Below are positions 34,801 through 43,930 of a stretch of DNA of 64,000 bases, piece by piece. This DNA is from Mucilaginibacter sp. OK098. GTDB taxonomy: Bacteria; Bacteroidota; Bacteroidia; Sphingobacteriales; Sphingobacteriaceae. The notes below the pieces were generated by a model. That model had not been told where the DNA came from. It did no database searches and saw only the letters and a list, made by a program, of their open reading frames with translations. The DNA lies in assembly GCF_900142915.1 (NCBI RefSeq), contig NZ_FRCM01000015.1, positions 17,790-81,789 on the forward strand. The letters run 5' to 3'. The number at the start of each line of letters is the position of its first letter. Within the stretch, counting starts at the first letter, position 1. Made by a program: the position numbers and the translations under genes.

Positions 34801-35598
34801 ACGGCTACCCGCTGGTTTTTGCTGCTCATATAACGCATGGATAACACCATTATGGGGTACCATGTTGTGCATGTTACCCTGTGCTTTGTTTTTAAAGCCG
34901 GATGTAACCTGATCTTCACCGGCCATTAATGCCTTGTAACCATCCATTGCAACATCGGCGGGCTTAGCCATTGTTTCTTTATACTGCATATTTTTGCTTC
35001 CGTTCATGCCTGCTTTGTTAAAGAAATCGGTATCCGTAATGCCTGGCACAAGTGTGGTAAGTGTAATACCGGTGCCCTTTAATTCTTCACGAACAGCTGT
35101 TGTAAAAGATAGTACAAAAGCTTTTGTTGCATGGTAAACCGACTGCCATGGTGCGGGCAACTTGTCGGCCACCGAACCCAGGTTGAGTATTTTACCTTTA
35201 CCGCGGGTTAGCATATCTTTCATAAAGTACTTGGTTAAAATAACAGTTGCGCAAATGTTAAGATGAATGATATTAAGCTCGCGTTCAATATCGGTATCTT
35301 TAAATTCGCCATAAAGACCCTGGCCGGCATCATTAACCAGTACATCTATTATAATGCCCTCGTTTTTTATTTCCTCACAAAGCGAAAATACCTCATCCAT
35401 TTTAAATAAGTCCTTTGCAATTTTAATAACATCTGTACCAAACAACAGTTCAAGTTTTATAGCGGTCACATCCAGCTCTTCCTGGCTGCGTGCCACAATA
35501 ACCAGGTTGTAATTATTATGTGCAAATAGCTTTGCCAGCTCAAAGCCTATGCCACTGGTTGCTCCGGTAATAAGGGCATATTTTTGCTTTGTTTCCAT
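34798..35598 (-). CDS. Short-chain dehydrogenase/reductase (classical SDR)
   Basis: 266 residues. Rossmann cofactor motif TGATSGIG (residues ~11-18), NDAG motif in DVLVNDAGQG, catalytic Ser in ILNLGSVAD, and catalytic Tyr-x3-Lys in VYHATKAF, then PG motif TTLVPGITDTDFF. This is the intact member of a duplicated pair; it is expected to use NAD(P)H on an unknown carbonyl or alcohol. The C-terminal ~30 residues (NKAQGNMHNMVPHNG) resemble its paralogue and are longer than usual. It ends against the relic DUF2252 copy. Confidence 0.9.
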   Translation of the reverse strand: METKQKYALITGATSGIGFELAKLFAHNNYNLVIVARSQEELDVTAIKLELLFGTDVIKIAKDLFKMDEVFSLCEEIKNEGIIIDVLVNDAGQGLYGEFKDTDIERELNIIHLNICATVILTKYFMKDMLTRGKGKILNLGSVADKLPAPWQSVYHATKAFVLSFTTAVREELKGTGITLTTLVPGITDTDFFNKAGMNGSKNMQYKETMAKPADVAMDGYKALMAGEDQVTSGFKNKAQGNMHNMVPHNGVIHALYEQQKPAGSR

Positions 35599-35627
35599 AA
35601 TGTTTTATTTAGTTAACATTTAATTTA

Positions 35628-35914
35628 TCAGCTATTCACCACTTCGCTACCGTTAATATGGATAACCCGCCCTGTTATAAATGAAGCATCATCACTTGCC
35701 AGGAAAATATAAGCCGGCCCGGCTCAGATAGTTGGCCGGGGCTACTCCGTTTACCCTGGTCTTTTTTGGCCAGGCTTGACGCCATGGTGCCGGTAAAGCT
35801 TATGATGGCTCCCCTGGTTGATGAGTAATCAATAGGCCCTGGTGATGAGCGATAGGCGGTAATCGAAGTGGTATTAATAGTATTGTCGCCTTTCTTTGCA
35901 AAGTGTACGCTCAC
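35628..35914 (-). pseudogene. Remnant of another SDR oxidoreductase (3' part)
   Basis: Minus-strand reading gives GDNTINTTSITAYRSSPG, IDYSSTRGAIISFTGTMA (an active-site Tyr-x3-Arg in place of Tyr-x3-Lys), then after a frameshift and deletion AYIFLASDDASFITGRVIHI followed by NGSEVVNS and a stop at 35628. The final block is the well-known C-terminus of YhxC/YhdF-type SDRs. The N-terminal half is missing. This family is different from the two neighbouring SDR paralogues. Confidence 0.8.
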
Positions 35915-36511
35915 CGCCCGGCCAATCCAGCTGTCTCTACTTGTATTTAGAGCGGTTTTGTCATTTAATTTACCAATTCCTTATAAATTTCTTAACATAT
36001 TCGGACTTTTGGTCAATTTTGACTTCTGTGTTGAGCTTTTATCCTGTTTTTGAAGTTTTTATTTTATCTATATTAAGCATAATAATCATTTTTAGTTAGG
36101 AAAATTAGAAGTGTAATATAAAAAGCTACTGTTTTATTATTTTATCACGAAAAATAAACAATTTTTTAATAAAAAAATTATCTATTTGATTAATTTATCA
36201 AAAAAATGATCTTTTTTTTGACGGAATTCTATTTTGTTTAATTAAAAATTAAATATTGCAGAAATAGAGATACTAATTACCGGCAATATTTGAAAGATTA
36301 TATGTTGATATTCAGCTTTATTAAACACTTGGTTATCTACGCCCTGATATCAAATTTCTGGAGGTAGAATAATTTGATTTCTCAAATTTATATTACTCAT
36401 ATTAGAGATGAATTAAAGTCGGATTAGATTTTGATTAGAGTTTATCTACTGCGCTCAATTAGCTCAAACTATTCCACACCTTTAATGTATTAATACAACC
36501 AGCTTATTATC
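35915..36511. other. AT-rich non-coding stretch before intact DUF2252 gene
   Basis: About 600 bases, extremely A/T-rich between 36060 and 36260. The last ~200 bases (36300-36470) are similar to the sequence upstream of the relic DUF2252 copy (34320-34530), marking the duplicated segment. I see no supported gene. Confidence 0.6.
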
Positions 36512-37717
36512 ATGGCCAAACTTTCCGAACGGTTAAAATTATTTAATGATCATCTGCTACCAGAAATGATTAAGCTGAAATATGATGCAATGGCCGAAAA
36601 TGTGTTTCGGTACTATCGCGGCACCTGTCATTTATTTTATGAAGACCTATCAGCCGGTAAAAAGTTCCCAACGTCGCCAATAACCTGGATCTGCGGTGAT
36701 CTGCACCTGGAAAACTATGGCAGCTACAAGGCAGATAATAAACTGGTGTATTTTGATTTGAACGATTTTGACGAAAGTATACTGGCCCCGGTCGCCTGGG
36801 AACTGGCACGAATGATTACCAGCATTTTTGTAGCTTTTGATGCCCTGGATATTGAGCAGGAAAAAACAAATAATATGGCACAGCTTTTTATAAAAACTTA
36901 TGCTGCTACGCTGAGTAAAGGAAAGGCTACCAGTATTGAACCCCGTACCGCGAAAGGCATTGTTCGTGATTTTTTAACCGCTGCTGCTGAAAGTAAGGAA
37001 ACCATAATTTTGCAGAAGTGTACGGACAAGAAAAAGAAAAAAGTAGTGCTTTCTTTAAGTGGCGAGAGTCAGCTTAAAATCCCTAAAAATTTACGGCTGG
37101 TTTTGATGGACCATGTTCAGCAATGGATTGAAAAAAGCAGCGACAGCCCTTATAATTACAAAGTTAAGGGCGCAGTGTTTCGCCTGGCAGGTACAGGGAG
37201 CATAGGTGTAAAGCGTTACCTTTTTTTACTTAAAAGCACCAATACTAAAAATAAATACCTGTTGGTTGATATGAAGCAGTCCCGACCATCATCCTTGTCG
37301 CCATACGTTGAAATTAAGCAGCCGGAATGGGAATCGGATGCCGACAGGATAATATCTGTACAACGCCGGATGCAAAATGTGTCGGCATCATTGTTAAGCA
37401 GCACACTTTTTAAAGGTGAACCTTTTGTAATACAGGAGTTGCAGCCGGTAAAAGACGCCATTAAATTTAAGCTTATCCGGGATCAGTACCGTGACATTTA
37501 CCAGGTGATTAGTGACATGGCTGTACTCACAGCTTCGGCACAGTTGCGGAGTGGCGGTATGAATGGTTCGGCTACTATTGATGAGCTTAAAGCATTTGGT
37601 AATAATATTAACTGGCAGCAGACCCTGTTTGATTATTGTTTTAAATATGGCAACAAAGTAAAAACTGATTACCAGCAGTATTTGGAAGATTATAAAAACG
37701 GTGTATTTGACAGATAG
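36512..37717 (+). CDS. DUF2252 family protein
   Basis: 401 residues. The family pattern is clear: YRGTCHLFYEDL, WICGDLHLENYGSYK, VYFDLNDFDESILAPVAWEL, RMITS, then VKRYLFLLKS and LVDMKQSRPSS, LREL-type ends. These blocks (GDLHLENYG, DLNDFDE) look like the aminoglycoside-phosphotransferase/kinase-like fold; what it phosphorylates or binds is not known. It is the functional copy of a duplicated gene whose sister at 34533 is wrecked. It converges, with one base spacing, on the DUF421 gene. Confidence 0.85.
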   Translation: MAKLSERLKLFNDHLLPEMIKLKYDAMAENVFRYYRGTCHLFYEDLSAGKKFPTSPITWICGDLHLENYGSYKADNKLVYFDLNDFDESILAPVAWELARMITSIFVAFDALDIEQEKTNNMAQLFIKTYAATLSKGKATSIEPRTAKGIVRDFLTAAAESKETIILQKCTDKKKKKVVLSLSGESQLKIPKNLRLVLMDHVQQWIEKSSDSPYNYKVKGAVFRLAGTGSIGVKRYLFLLKSTNTKNKYLLVDMKQSRPSSLSPYVEIKQPEWESDADRIISVQRRMQNVSASLLSSTLFKGEPFVIQELQPVKDAIKFKLIRDQYRDIYQVISDMAVLTASAQLRSGGMNGSATIDELKAFGNNINWQQTLFDYCFKYGNKVKTDYQQYLEDYKNGVFDR

Positions 37718-37718
37718 T

Positions 37719-38207
37719 TCATTCTTTCCGGATCGCGCTTATCTCGCCGTTACGTTCAATATAAACTTTATCAATTTTAGCCAGATCTTCCGTAAGGGCT
37801 GATTTTCTTATGCCCTGCATAATATCTTCTTCACCAACCAGTGCTCTCTTTAAATTTTGCGGAATAAATTTTCCATCGTGATAAAGCAGGATCTTGTTGC
37901 CTTCCATTATCCGGCTAAAGTGTTTATTATTAGCGGTCATCCACCCGAAAAACCGGTGCAAAAGTACAATAACAAAGCAGGTAACCACTACAGGCACAAA
38001 GTCTGACGCGCCCACAACAGCCCTGCTTAAAATGGCACCGAGAGAAATGGAAATAATATTATCAAGGGCGGTACGTACGCCAAATGAGCGCCTGCCCGAG
38101 ATTCGGATGAGCAGCAATGCGATGAGGAATACAAGAATGCCCCTGCAGCTCATTTGCAGCACATTCAAATCTTTCCCTTCGCCGAATATTTCTTTTATCA
38201 GTTCCAT
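37719..38207 (-). CDS. DUF421 (YetF-like) membrane protein
   Basis: I take the ATG at 38207 (162 residues, MELIKEIFGEGKDL) rather than the TTG at 38246. Three hydrophobic helices (GILVFLIALLLIRI, IISISLGAILSRAV, VPVVVTCFVIVLLHRFF) precede a small soluble domain (LLYHDGKFIPQNLKR, EEDIMQGIRKSA, KVYIERNGEISAI), as in YetF/DUF421 proteins. The conserved ISGRRSFG block is present. Function of the family is not established. Confidence 0.85.
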   Translation of the reverse strand: MELIKEIFGEGKDLNVLQMSCRGILVFLIALLLIRISGRRSFGVRTALDNIISISLGAILSRAVVGASDFVPVVVTCFVIVLLHRFFGWMTANNKHFSRIMEGNKILLYHDGKFIPQNLKRALVGEEDIMQGIRKSALTEDLAKIDKVYIERNGEISAIRKE

Positions 38208-38581
38208 TATAACAGTTATTAATGTTAAAGTAGATAAAACAGCCAATGATATAAGTTGTTTAATTGAGACAAGGGATAAAACTGCCCTTAACTGGCTTTT
38301 CTTATAGCTGATTTTAATGACCTGTTTTCAATACTCAACCAATAACGCCTGCCTTTTTCAAATGGCTTAACAGGCCTGTCAAATACTTTGTTTTCCACAT
38401 TAATATACCTTTAAAACATTTAATTATTAAATAAGCTAAAAGCTTGTAAACCAATAAATACAATATCCGATCAGGAAAGCAGCTGGATGGATTTGTAAAT
38501 ATTAGATTAAAACTTTAATTGCCGGTTGGCACAAGTATTGTTAATGGCAGTATTATTTAACATTTACTTAAATTTAATATT
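38208..38581. other. Intergenic region with a possible 36-codon minus-strand ORF
   Basis: Between divergent genes. A GTG-started frame at 38398-38288 (minus) would encode a 36-residue basic peptide containing KPFEKGRRYWLSIENRSLKS; no homologue is known to me, and it may be a gene fragment. It lies about 80 bases upstream of the DUF421 start. Nothing else is recognised. Confidence 0.25.
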
Positions 38582-39163
38582 ATGAAAAGATTTACTTTAG
38601 TATGCCTATTAGTGGTTTTTGCAGCGGGGTTTTCTGCCCGGGCGCAGATCCAGAAAGGCAACATTTTAGTGGGCAGTAACTTTGCCGACCTTAACCTGGG
38701 ATTGAATTATCCGCACGTATTCACTTTTAATATTACGCCTAAAGCTGCCTGGTTTGTTGAAGATAATATAGCTCTGGGTGGATATGTTAACTTCAGTATT
38801 GTAACCGCAAAGGACTCTCGTACTTCAACCGGCTATGGCTTAGGAGCTTTGGGCAGATACTATGCAGGGTCTGATGTTACCATATTAAAACATGGCCGTT
38901 TTTTTGGTGAAGCAACGGTAGGTTTCGGAGGGCAGAATATAAGTGATGGCGGCGGAAGTACCAACGGCCTTGAGGTTAGCGTGGGCCCTGGTTTTGCTTA
39001 TTTTGTAACACCCAATGTAGGTTTGGAAACTTTACTGAAATTTAACGGACTTGCAGGTTTTGGCAATCAGTCTTTCAGGAGTAACCTTGATCTATCATTC
39101 GGGCTCCAGATCTATCTGCCGGGTCAAAAAACGGCAAATAAAATTAAAAGCGACATGAAGTAA
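38582..39163 (+). CDS. Outer-membrane beta-barrel protein
   Basis: 193 residues: signal peptide (MKRFTLVCLLVVFAAGFSA, ARAQ), then a small barrel with GNILVGSNFADLNLGL, WFVEDNIALGGYVNFSI, ALGRYYAG, GPGFAYFVTPNVGLETLLKF and a last strand SNLDLSFGLQIYL. The pattern is the OmpW/PorT-like barrel often annotated as outer membrane beta-barrel protein. Followed by a good terminator, so the gene is monocistronic. Role unknown. Confidence 0.8.
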   Translation: MKRFTLVCLLVVFAAGFSARAQIQKGNILVGSNFADLNLGLNYPHVFTFNITPKAAWFVEDNIALGGYVNFSIVTAKDSRTSTGYGLGALGRYYAGSDVTILKHGRFFGEATVGFGGQNISDGGGSTNGLEVSVGPGFAYFVTPNVGLETLLKFNGLAGFGNQSFRSNLDLSFGLQIYLPGQKTANKIKSDMK

Positions 39164-39184
39164 CCCTTTGTGAAATTTTATTTA

Positions 39185-39213
39185 AGCCTGCCGTTAATTA
39201 CGGCGGGCTTTTT
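39185..39213 (+). terminator. Rho-independent terminator
   Basis: AGCCTGCCG pairs with CGGCGGGCT (one mismatch) around a 7-nt loop, then a run of five T, 22 bases after the beta-barrel gene stop. Confidence 0.8.
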
Positions 39214-39317
39214 GTTGAATAGAATTTCAGGCCGGGTAAATTTATTTATCATTAAATGAGTAAGTTATGATAATTTGATTTACATTTAATTTCAATTATC
39301 ACTCAACCTTAAATTTT

Positions 39318-39692
39318 ATGGAACCAGGCAACAATTTCGGAACACAGGACAATGGTAAAACGGCAGGTATAATTAGTTATTTCACAATTATAGGCTGGCT
39401 TATTGCCTATTTTGCTTTTCATCAAAATAATAAAACAAGCCTGGGCAGCTACCAGCTAAGGCAAACATTGCTTTTTCATATCGCTTTTATGGTGGTTAGG
39501 TGGGGCCTTAGCATTATTTTAGGCGCCATGTGGTTATCCACCGGCTTTATTTCATTATATTCCTTACTGCGTTTAGTTGACCTTGCTTTCTTTATACTTT
39601 GGATAATTGGCTTTATAGGTGCAGTTCAGGGCGAGAAAAAGGAAATTCCGCTTTTAGGTGATAGAGCGCAAACTATGTTTCCATCTATATAA
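39318..39692 (+). CDS. DUF4870-like small membrane protein
   Basis: 124 residues with three to four membrane helices (ISYFTIIGWLIAYFAF, LLFHIAFMVVRWGLSIILGA, LVDLAFFILWIIGFIGAVQG) and the typical short N-terminal cytoplasmic piece. The pattern LGSYQLRQTLLFHI is that of DUF4870/Tic20-like proteins. Function unknown. Convergent with the next gene, 21 bases between stops. Confidence 0.75.
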   Translation: MEPGNNFGTQDNGKTAGIISYFTIIGWLIAYFAFHQNNKTSLGSYQLRQTLLFHIAFMVVRWGLSIILGAMWLSTGFISLYSLLRLVDLAFFILWIIGFIGAVQGEKKEIPLLGDRAQTMFPSI

Positions 39693-39713
39693 AAAACTAT
39701 TTTTTTTTACACT

Positions 39714-40856
39714 TTACAGCAACAGCGAGTCAACAAAATGCGCATGCACTATATTTTCGCAGGGCGACCAGGAGAAGATAGTGAACCTGCCATCCTGTGA
39801 CGATACCAGCGCAATGGCATCGCGCTGATCGAATACAAATTGTGCTGCTGAAAGGTGCCTTGTGCCGCCCATTTGAGAGGGGTGAATAATGGATGCGGTG
39901 CTCCCAACTACGGGTTCGGTAACCAGGGTTTCTTCAACAGGCATTCCGTTTGATGATAAGCCTATTTTAGCGCCAAAAGCAAGCAGTTCCAGCTGATCGT
40001 TTATAATAGTGGCGCCATCAACAGCAGTTAAACCAGCCACGCTATCTACAGAGCGATTTACCTCCTCCTGCCAAAGGCTCATAGTTTGTTCATTTACTAC
40101 CTGGCTCATGAGTTTTTTAAGCTCGTCAAATGCGGGGGTTACAGGGTAGGTTATCGGGTGTACAATAGAGTCGTGCCACGCATTGCTGTTAGCTGGTACA
40201 ACTAATAAAGTACCCCCATGCCCGTGAAGCCGCATAGAAGCTGCCAACTGTACCAGCACGTTTACCGAATCGTTCCAGCCGGTTGGTGAGTTGTAATCCA
40301 GCAGCGAGGTAAGCATAGCAGGGCAGTCGGGCAGACTTTTGCTAAGTTCATCTATGATTTTTACTTCATCGCCCTTAAGTACAGCCACATTAATAAATTT
40401 GCCGAAACCTTTTATGCGCCTGTGTTTTATAACCAGCAGGCCGGGTTCAATGGTTTCTAAAACAAAGCTGCAGTCGGGTACGGAACGGGTAGTGCCCCAA
40501 ACATAAAGCTCGCCATCTTCGTCCCATACACCTAAATGAATGCCTGACCGCTCAACAGCCGGGGCCAGTTTGGTAAGCACATGTGGTGTTAACAATATTC
40601 TTTCCTCGAAAATTAAGGGTTGACCGGCCAGTTGTGGTGGCAGGTAGGTAAGCGAAACTTTTGGTGACCGGCCTTCTTCGCGGCGAAGGCTTGCCCAAAA
40701 TGCAACATCAATTATGGCCTCTATTACATTCATGGAAGGTTCGGGAGCAAGGTCCTGTCCACCTTGCTCCAGGGCGGTTGCCAAAAGCTTTATAAAATGA
40801 CTTTCAATTGCCGGTGCTGCTGCACTTGCCGCCTTATATGTTGATCTGTAAGCCAT
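39714..40856 (-). CDS. DACNV-type protein with DisA_N (diadenylate cyclase)-like domain
   Basis: I use the ATG at 40856 (380 residues); the frame extends to a TTG at 40895. The C-terminal part has the diadenylate cyclase signature order: GGTLLVVP (about 214-221), VDGATIIND (DGA at 280-282), and GGTRHLSAAQ (RH at 333-334) followed by IALVSSQDGRFTIFSW. In DisA the motifs are DGA and RHR; here the second is RHL, so catalysis is uncertain. I recall such proteins being described as a putative sensor domain, DACNV. The N-terminal half (KVSLTYLPPQ, FEERILLTPHVLTKL) has no assignment. Either a c-di-AMP-type cyclase or a nucleotide sensor. Alone in its strand context. Confidence 0.7.
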   Translation of the reverse strand: MAYRSTYKAASAAAPAIESHFIKLLATALEQGGQDLAPEPSMNVIEAIIDVAFWASLRREEGRSPKVSLTYLPPQLAGQPLIFEERILLTPHVLTKLAPAVERSGIHLGVWDEDGELYVWGTTRSVPDCSFVLETIEPGLLVIKHRRIKGFGKFINVAVLKGDEVKIIDELSKSLPDCPAMLTSLLDYNSPTGWNDSVNVLVQLAASMRLHGHGGTLLVVPANSNAWHDSIVHPITYPVTPAFDELKKLMSQVVNEQTMSLWQEEVNRSVDSVAGLTAVDGATIINDQLELLAFGAKIGLSSNGMPVEETLVTEPVVGSTASIIHPSQMGGTRHLSAAQFVFDQRDAIALVSSQDGRFTIFSWSPCENIVHAHFVDSLLL

Positions 40857-41054
40857 GTTTGCTGAAAACGGATTTGAACAGCTAAAATACCGCAATTATG
40901 CTTTATGTAAAACAAATAACTTAAGTATTACATAAGGATGGGATTGGCAATAGCAATCAGTTAAAAATATTGGGCCTTTAGGATCAAAATATTGTAGAAA
41001 ATATGATGTAAATATTGGACGTGCCTACTGCACTCGTTTTTGGCAGTTGATGCA

Positions 41055-41191
41055 CAACGGATTAAAATCCGTTGTTACAAGATATGCCGAGCCGATGGCT
41101 CTTTAGATTAAGGTTTAGATTTATTTTTATTAAACGATAAATCCAGAGGCGATGCCTCGACCTATATTGTAACAACGGATTTTAATCCGTT
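41055..41191. repeat. Dispersed element with ~25-bp inverted ends (AACGGATTAAAATCCGTT family)
   Basis: CAACGGATTAAAATCCGTTG at 41055 and AACAACGGATTTTAATCCGT near 41171 are inverted copies, each itself a palindrome. Next to each lie variable hairpins: GAGCCGATGGCTC near 41099 and GAGGCGATGCCTC near 41147. The same modules recur at 59960-60267. Located between the DACNV gene and the GH3 gene. Confidence 0.8.
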
Positions 41192-41280
41192 AAGCTTTTC
41201 ATCGTATAAAAACACCTCTCCGTCTGTGTTTGTAATATATCTGCCTAATAATATTGCAATTACAAAAATTAATTTTTAGT

Positions 41281-41301
41281 ATTGTGTATTAATGACACAA
41301 T
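41281..41301. promoter_or_regulatory. Inverted repeat upstream of GH3 gene, possible operator
   Basis: ATTGTGT, seven bases, ACACAAT, 51 bases before the GH3 start. Short and isolated, so only suggestive. Confidence 0.25.
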
Positions 41302-41351
41302 GATAAATTGCAGTCTGTACCAATTACCATTAAACCAATAAATTATTAATT

Positions 41352-43730
41352 ATGAAGATAAGTTACAAGTTAGCAGCATTGCTTATGTTGTTCAGCATCG
41401 TTCAGCTAACAGCAAACGCCCAACAGAAAGGTAAAAAGCAAGTCCCCCAGTTGGGTAAAAGCACTTTAAAGCAGGTAATTGATGCCATGACCCTGCAGGA
41501 AAAATCAAAGCTGGTAGTTGGCATGGGCTTTAAAATGCCCGGTGTGCCTCCGCCTGTTAAAGGTGAAAAACCCAAAGCCATTGATATCGGCGGATTTAAA
41601 TTGCCCCCGTCAGATCCTGATGCTTATAACATTCCTGAAAAGGTGCCGGGCGCAGCAGGCAGAACGCATGCTGTAGCGCGCTTAGGCATCCCATCGATCA
41701 CTGTTTCTGATGGCCCGGCAGGGTTAAGGATTGAGCCAAAACGGCCAAACGACTCTAGCACTTATTATGCTACCGCATTCCCGGTTGCTACTTTATTAGC
41801 TTCAACCTGGGATACGGCAATGGTTAAAAAAGTTGGCGTGGCTTTTGGCAACGAGGTGCGCGAATATGGAGTTGATATATTACTGGCGCCGGCTTTAAAC
41901 ATTCACCGGAATCCTCTGGGTGGCAGGAATTTTGAATATTACTCGGAAGATCCGCTGATTGCCGGCAGCATGACTGCAGCTATTGTTCAGGGGATCCAGA
42001 GCAATGGTGTGGGCACATCAATTAAACACTACGCTGCCAATAACCAGGAAACACAGCGGAACAGCATTAACACCATTGTGAGTGAAAGAGCCATGCGCGA
42101 GATCTACCTGCGTGGTTTTGAGCTGGCTGTTAAGACCTCGCAACCGTGGACGGTAATGTCTTCATACAATAAATTGAACGGCACCTTTACTTCTGAGCGT
42201 CGCGACCTTTTAACTACTATCCTGAAAAACGAATGGGGTTTTAAAGGTTTTGTGATGACGGATTGGTTTGGCGGTAAAGATGCCGTTGCCCAGATGAATG
42301 CCGGAAATGATCTGCTGATGCCGGGAAATCCTGATCAGTCAGACGCGATTGTTGCCGCTGTTAAAAGCGGCAAGCTGAGCATGGCACAACTGGATGCAAA
42401 TGTGGAGCGGCTGCTGAAGATCATTCTTAAATCGCCAACCTTTAAAGGATACAAATATTCAGATAAACCTGATTTGACAACACATGCAAAAGTTGCCCGT
42501 ATGGCGGCTGCCGATGGGATGGTATTGCTGAAAAACGATGACGGTGTGTTGCCGCTTTCGGTTAACAAAAGAGTTGCCGTATTTGGGAATACCTCGTACA
42601 AATTAATTGCAGGCGGATCAGGAAGCGGGGATGTAAACAAAGCCTATACCGTACCGCTGGTACAGGGATTAAGCAATGCAGGGTTTAAGGTACAGGAAGA
42701 GCTGGCAAAAACTTATACCGATTATATTGCCGATGCCAAAGCAAAACAGCCAAAGCCACGTAACTTTTTTATGCTGCCGCCGCCCATCCCCGAAATGGAT
42801 GTGAACGCACTGCTTGCAAAAGAAGCTGATGGTGCAGATGAAGCCATTATAACTATTGGCAGAAACGCAGGCGAAGGAGCAGACCGCAAGGTAGAAGATG
42901 ATTACTACCTAACCTCAAACGAGAAAGCAATGATAGCCGGCATTAGCAAAGCTTTTCACGATAAAGGCAAAAAGGTTATTGTTGTGTTAAACATTGGCGG
43001 TGTTATTGAAGCTGCCAGCTGGCGCGATAGCGTTGACGGTATTTTATTAGCATGGCAGCCGGGCCTTGAAGGCGGTAATGCCATTGCTGATCTGTTAAGC
43101 GGCAAGGTAAACCCGTCAGGCAGGCTGGCAACAACCTTTGCCATGGATTATAAAGACGAGCCAACAGCCAAAAATTTCCCGGGCACACCGGATAAAAAAC
43201 CTGAAAAGGTTACTTATGAAGAAGGTGTTTATGTTGGTTACCGCTATTTCGATTCGTATAAAGTTAAACCTGCCTATGAGTTTGGCTACGGTTTATCATA
43301 CACCAAATTTAAATTGAGCGATATAAAGGTAAGCGCACCTGATTTTAAGGGCAGCGTATCAGTAAAGGTTACGGTTACCAATACCGGTGATGTGGCAGGT
43401 AAAGAAGTTGTACAGCTTTATGTAAGCGCTCCTGCTAAAAATATCGACAAACCAGAGCAGGAACTAAAAGCATTTGCTAAAACAGATCTGTTAGCACCCG
43501 GCGCTTCTCAATTTTTAGTATTTAAGCTACATGCCGGCGACCTTGCATCTTTTTATACCAATAAATCTGCATGGATAGCTGATGCAGGCGAGTATAAGGT
43601 TAAAGTGGGTACATCATCACGTAACATTGAAAAAACGGTTTCATTTAAGCTTGCAAAGGCTATTGTTACCGAAAAAACAAATAAAAGCCTCACACCGCAG
43701 GTAGCCATTGGCGAGTGGAAAGGCAAATAA
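41352..43730 (+). CDS. Beta-glucosidase-like glycoside hydrolase family 3
   Basis: 792 residues with a signal peptide (SYKLAALLMLFSIVQLTANA). Catalytic (alpha/beta) barrel: ITVSDGPAGLR, HRNPLGGRNFEYYSEDP, TSIKHYAANNQE, and nucleophile Asp304 in FVMTDWFGG. Then the second domain (GMVLLKNDDGVLPL, ITIGRNAGEG, VILLAWQPGLEGG-like) and a C-terminal fibronectin III-like domain (SVKVTVTNTGDVAGKEVVQL). It acts on beta-glucosides or related beta-glycosides in the periplasm; close GH3 members also take xylosides, so the exact substrate is open. A short N-terminal Pro/Lys-rich insertion (VPPPVKGEKPKA) is notable. It is monocistronic, ending at a terminator. Confidence 0.92.
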   Translation: MKISYKLAALLMLFSIVQLTANAQQKGKKQVPQLGKSTLKQVIDAMTLQEKSKLVVGMGFKMPGVPPPVKGEKPKAIDIGGFKLPPSDPDAYNIPEKVPGAAGRTHAVARLGIPSITVSDGPAGLRIEPKRPNDSSTYYATAFPVATLLASTWDTAMVKKVGVAFGNEVREYGVDILLAPALNIHRNPLGGRNFEYYSEDPLIAGSMTAAIVQGIQSNGVGTSIKHYAANNQETQRNSINTIVSERAMREIYLRGFELAVKTSQPWTVMSSYNKLNGTFTSERRDLLTTILKNEWGFKGFVMTDWFGGKDAVAQMNAGNDLLMPGNPDQSDAIVAAVKSGKLSMAQLDANVERLLKIILKSPTFKGYKYSDKPDLTTHAKVARMAAADGMVLLKNDDGVLPLSVNKRVAVFGNTSYKLIAGGSGSGDVNKAYTVPLVQGLSNAGFKVQEELAKTYTDYIADAKAKQPKPRNFFMLPPPIPEMDVNALLAKEADGADEAIITIGRNAGEGADRKVEDDYYLTSNEKAMIAGISKAFHDKGKKVIVVLNIGGVIEAASWRDSVDGILLAWQPGLEGGNAIADLLSGKVNPSGRLATTFAMDYKDEPTAKNFPGTPDKKPEKVTYEEGVYVGYRYFDSYKVKPAYEFGYGLSYTKFKLSDIKVSAPDFKGSVSVKVTVTNTGDVAGKEVVQLYVSAPAKNIDKPEQELKAFAKTDLLAPGASQFLVFKLHAGDLASFYTNKSAWIADAGEYKVKVGTSSRNIEKTVSFKLAKAIVTEKTNKSLTPQVAIGEWKGK

Positions 43731-43756
43731 TAAGATAATAACTATAACTGATCTGA

Positions 43757-43787
43757 ACCCTGCAGCATTTATGTTGCGGGGTTTTTT
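43757..43787 (+). terminator. Rho-independent terminator after GH3 gene
   Basis: ACCCTGCAGCA pairs with TGTTGCGGGGT (G-T pairs allowed) around TTTA, followed by six T. Confidence 0.85.
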
Positions 43788-43790
43788 GAC

Positions 43791-43827
43791 CGCTGATTTT
43801 AAGATGATTTAGGGATTTCGCTGATTT
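43791..43827 (+). repeat. GCTGATTTTAAGATGATTTAGGGATT repeat, single copy
   Basis: GCTGATTTTAAGATGATTTA followed by GGGATTTCGCTGATTT, directly after the terminator. The same unit occurs in tandem at 53905-54030, again directly after a terminator. Confidence 0.75.
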
Positions 43828-43930
43828 GTGTTTGCGAGGAAATGTATCATCGCCGCTTTGGGGGCAAATATTGGTAGCATAAAAATAAGCGGTGTATAGC
43901 GTGCTGTAGATAACACCACCATGCATATTC

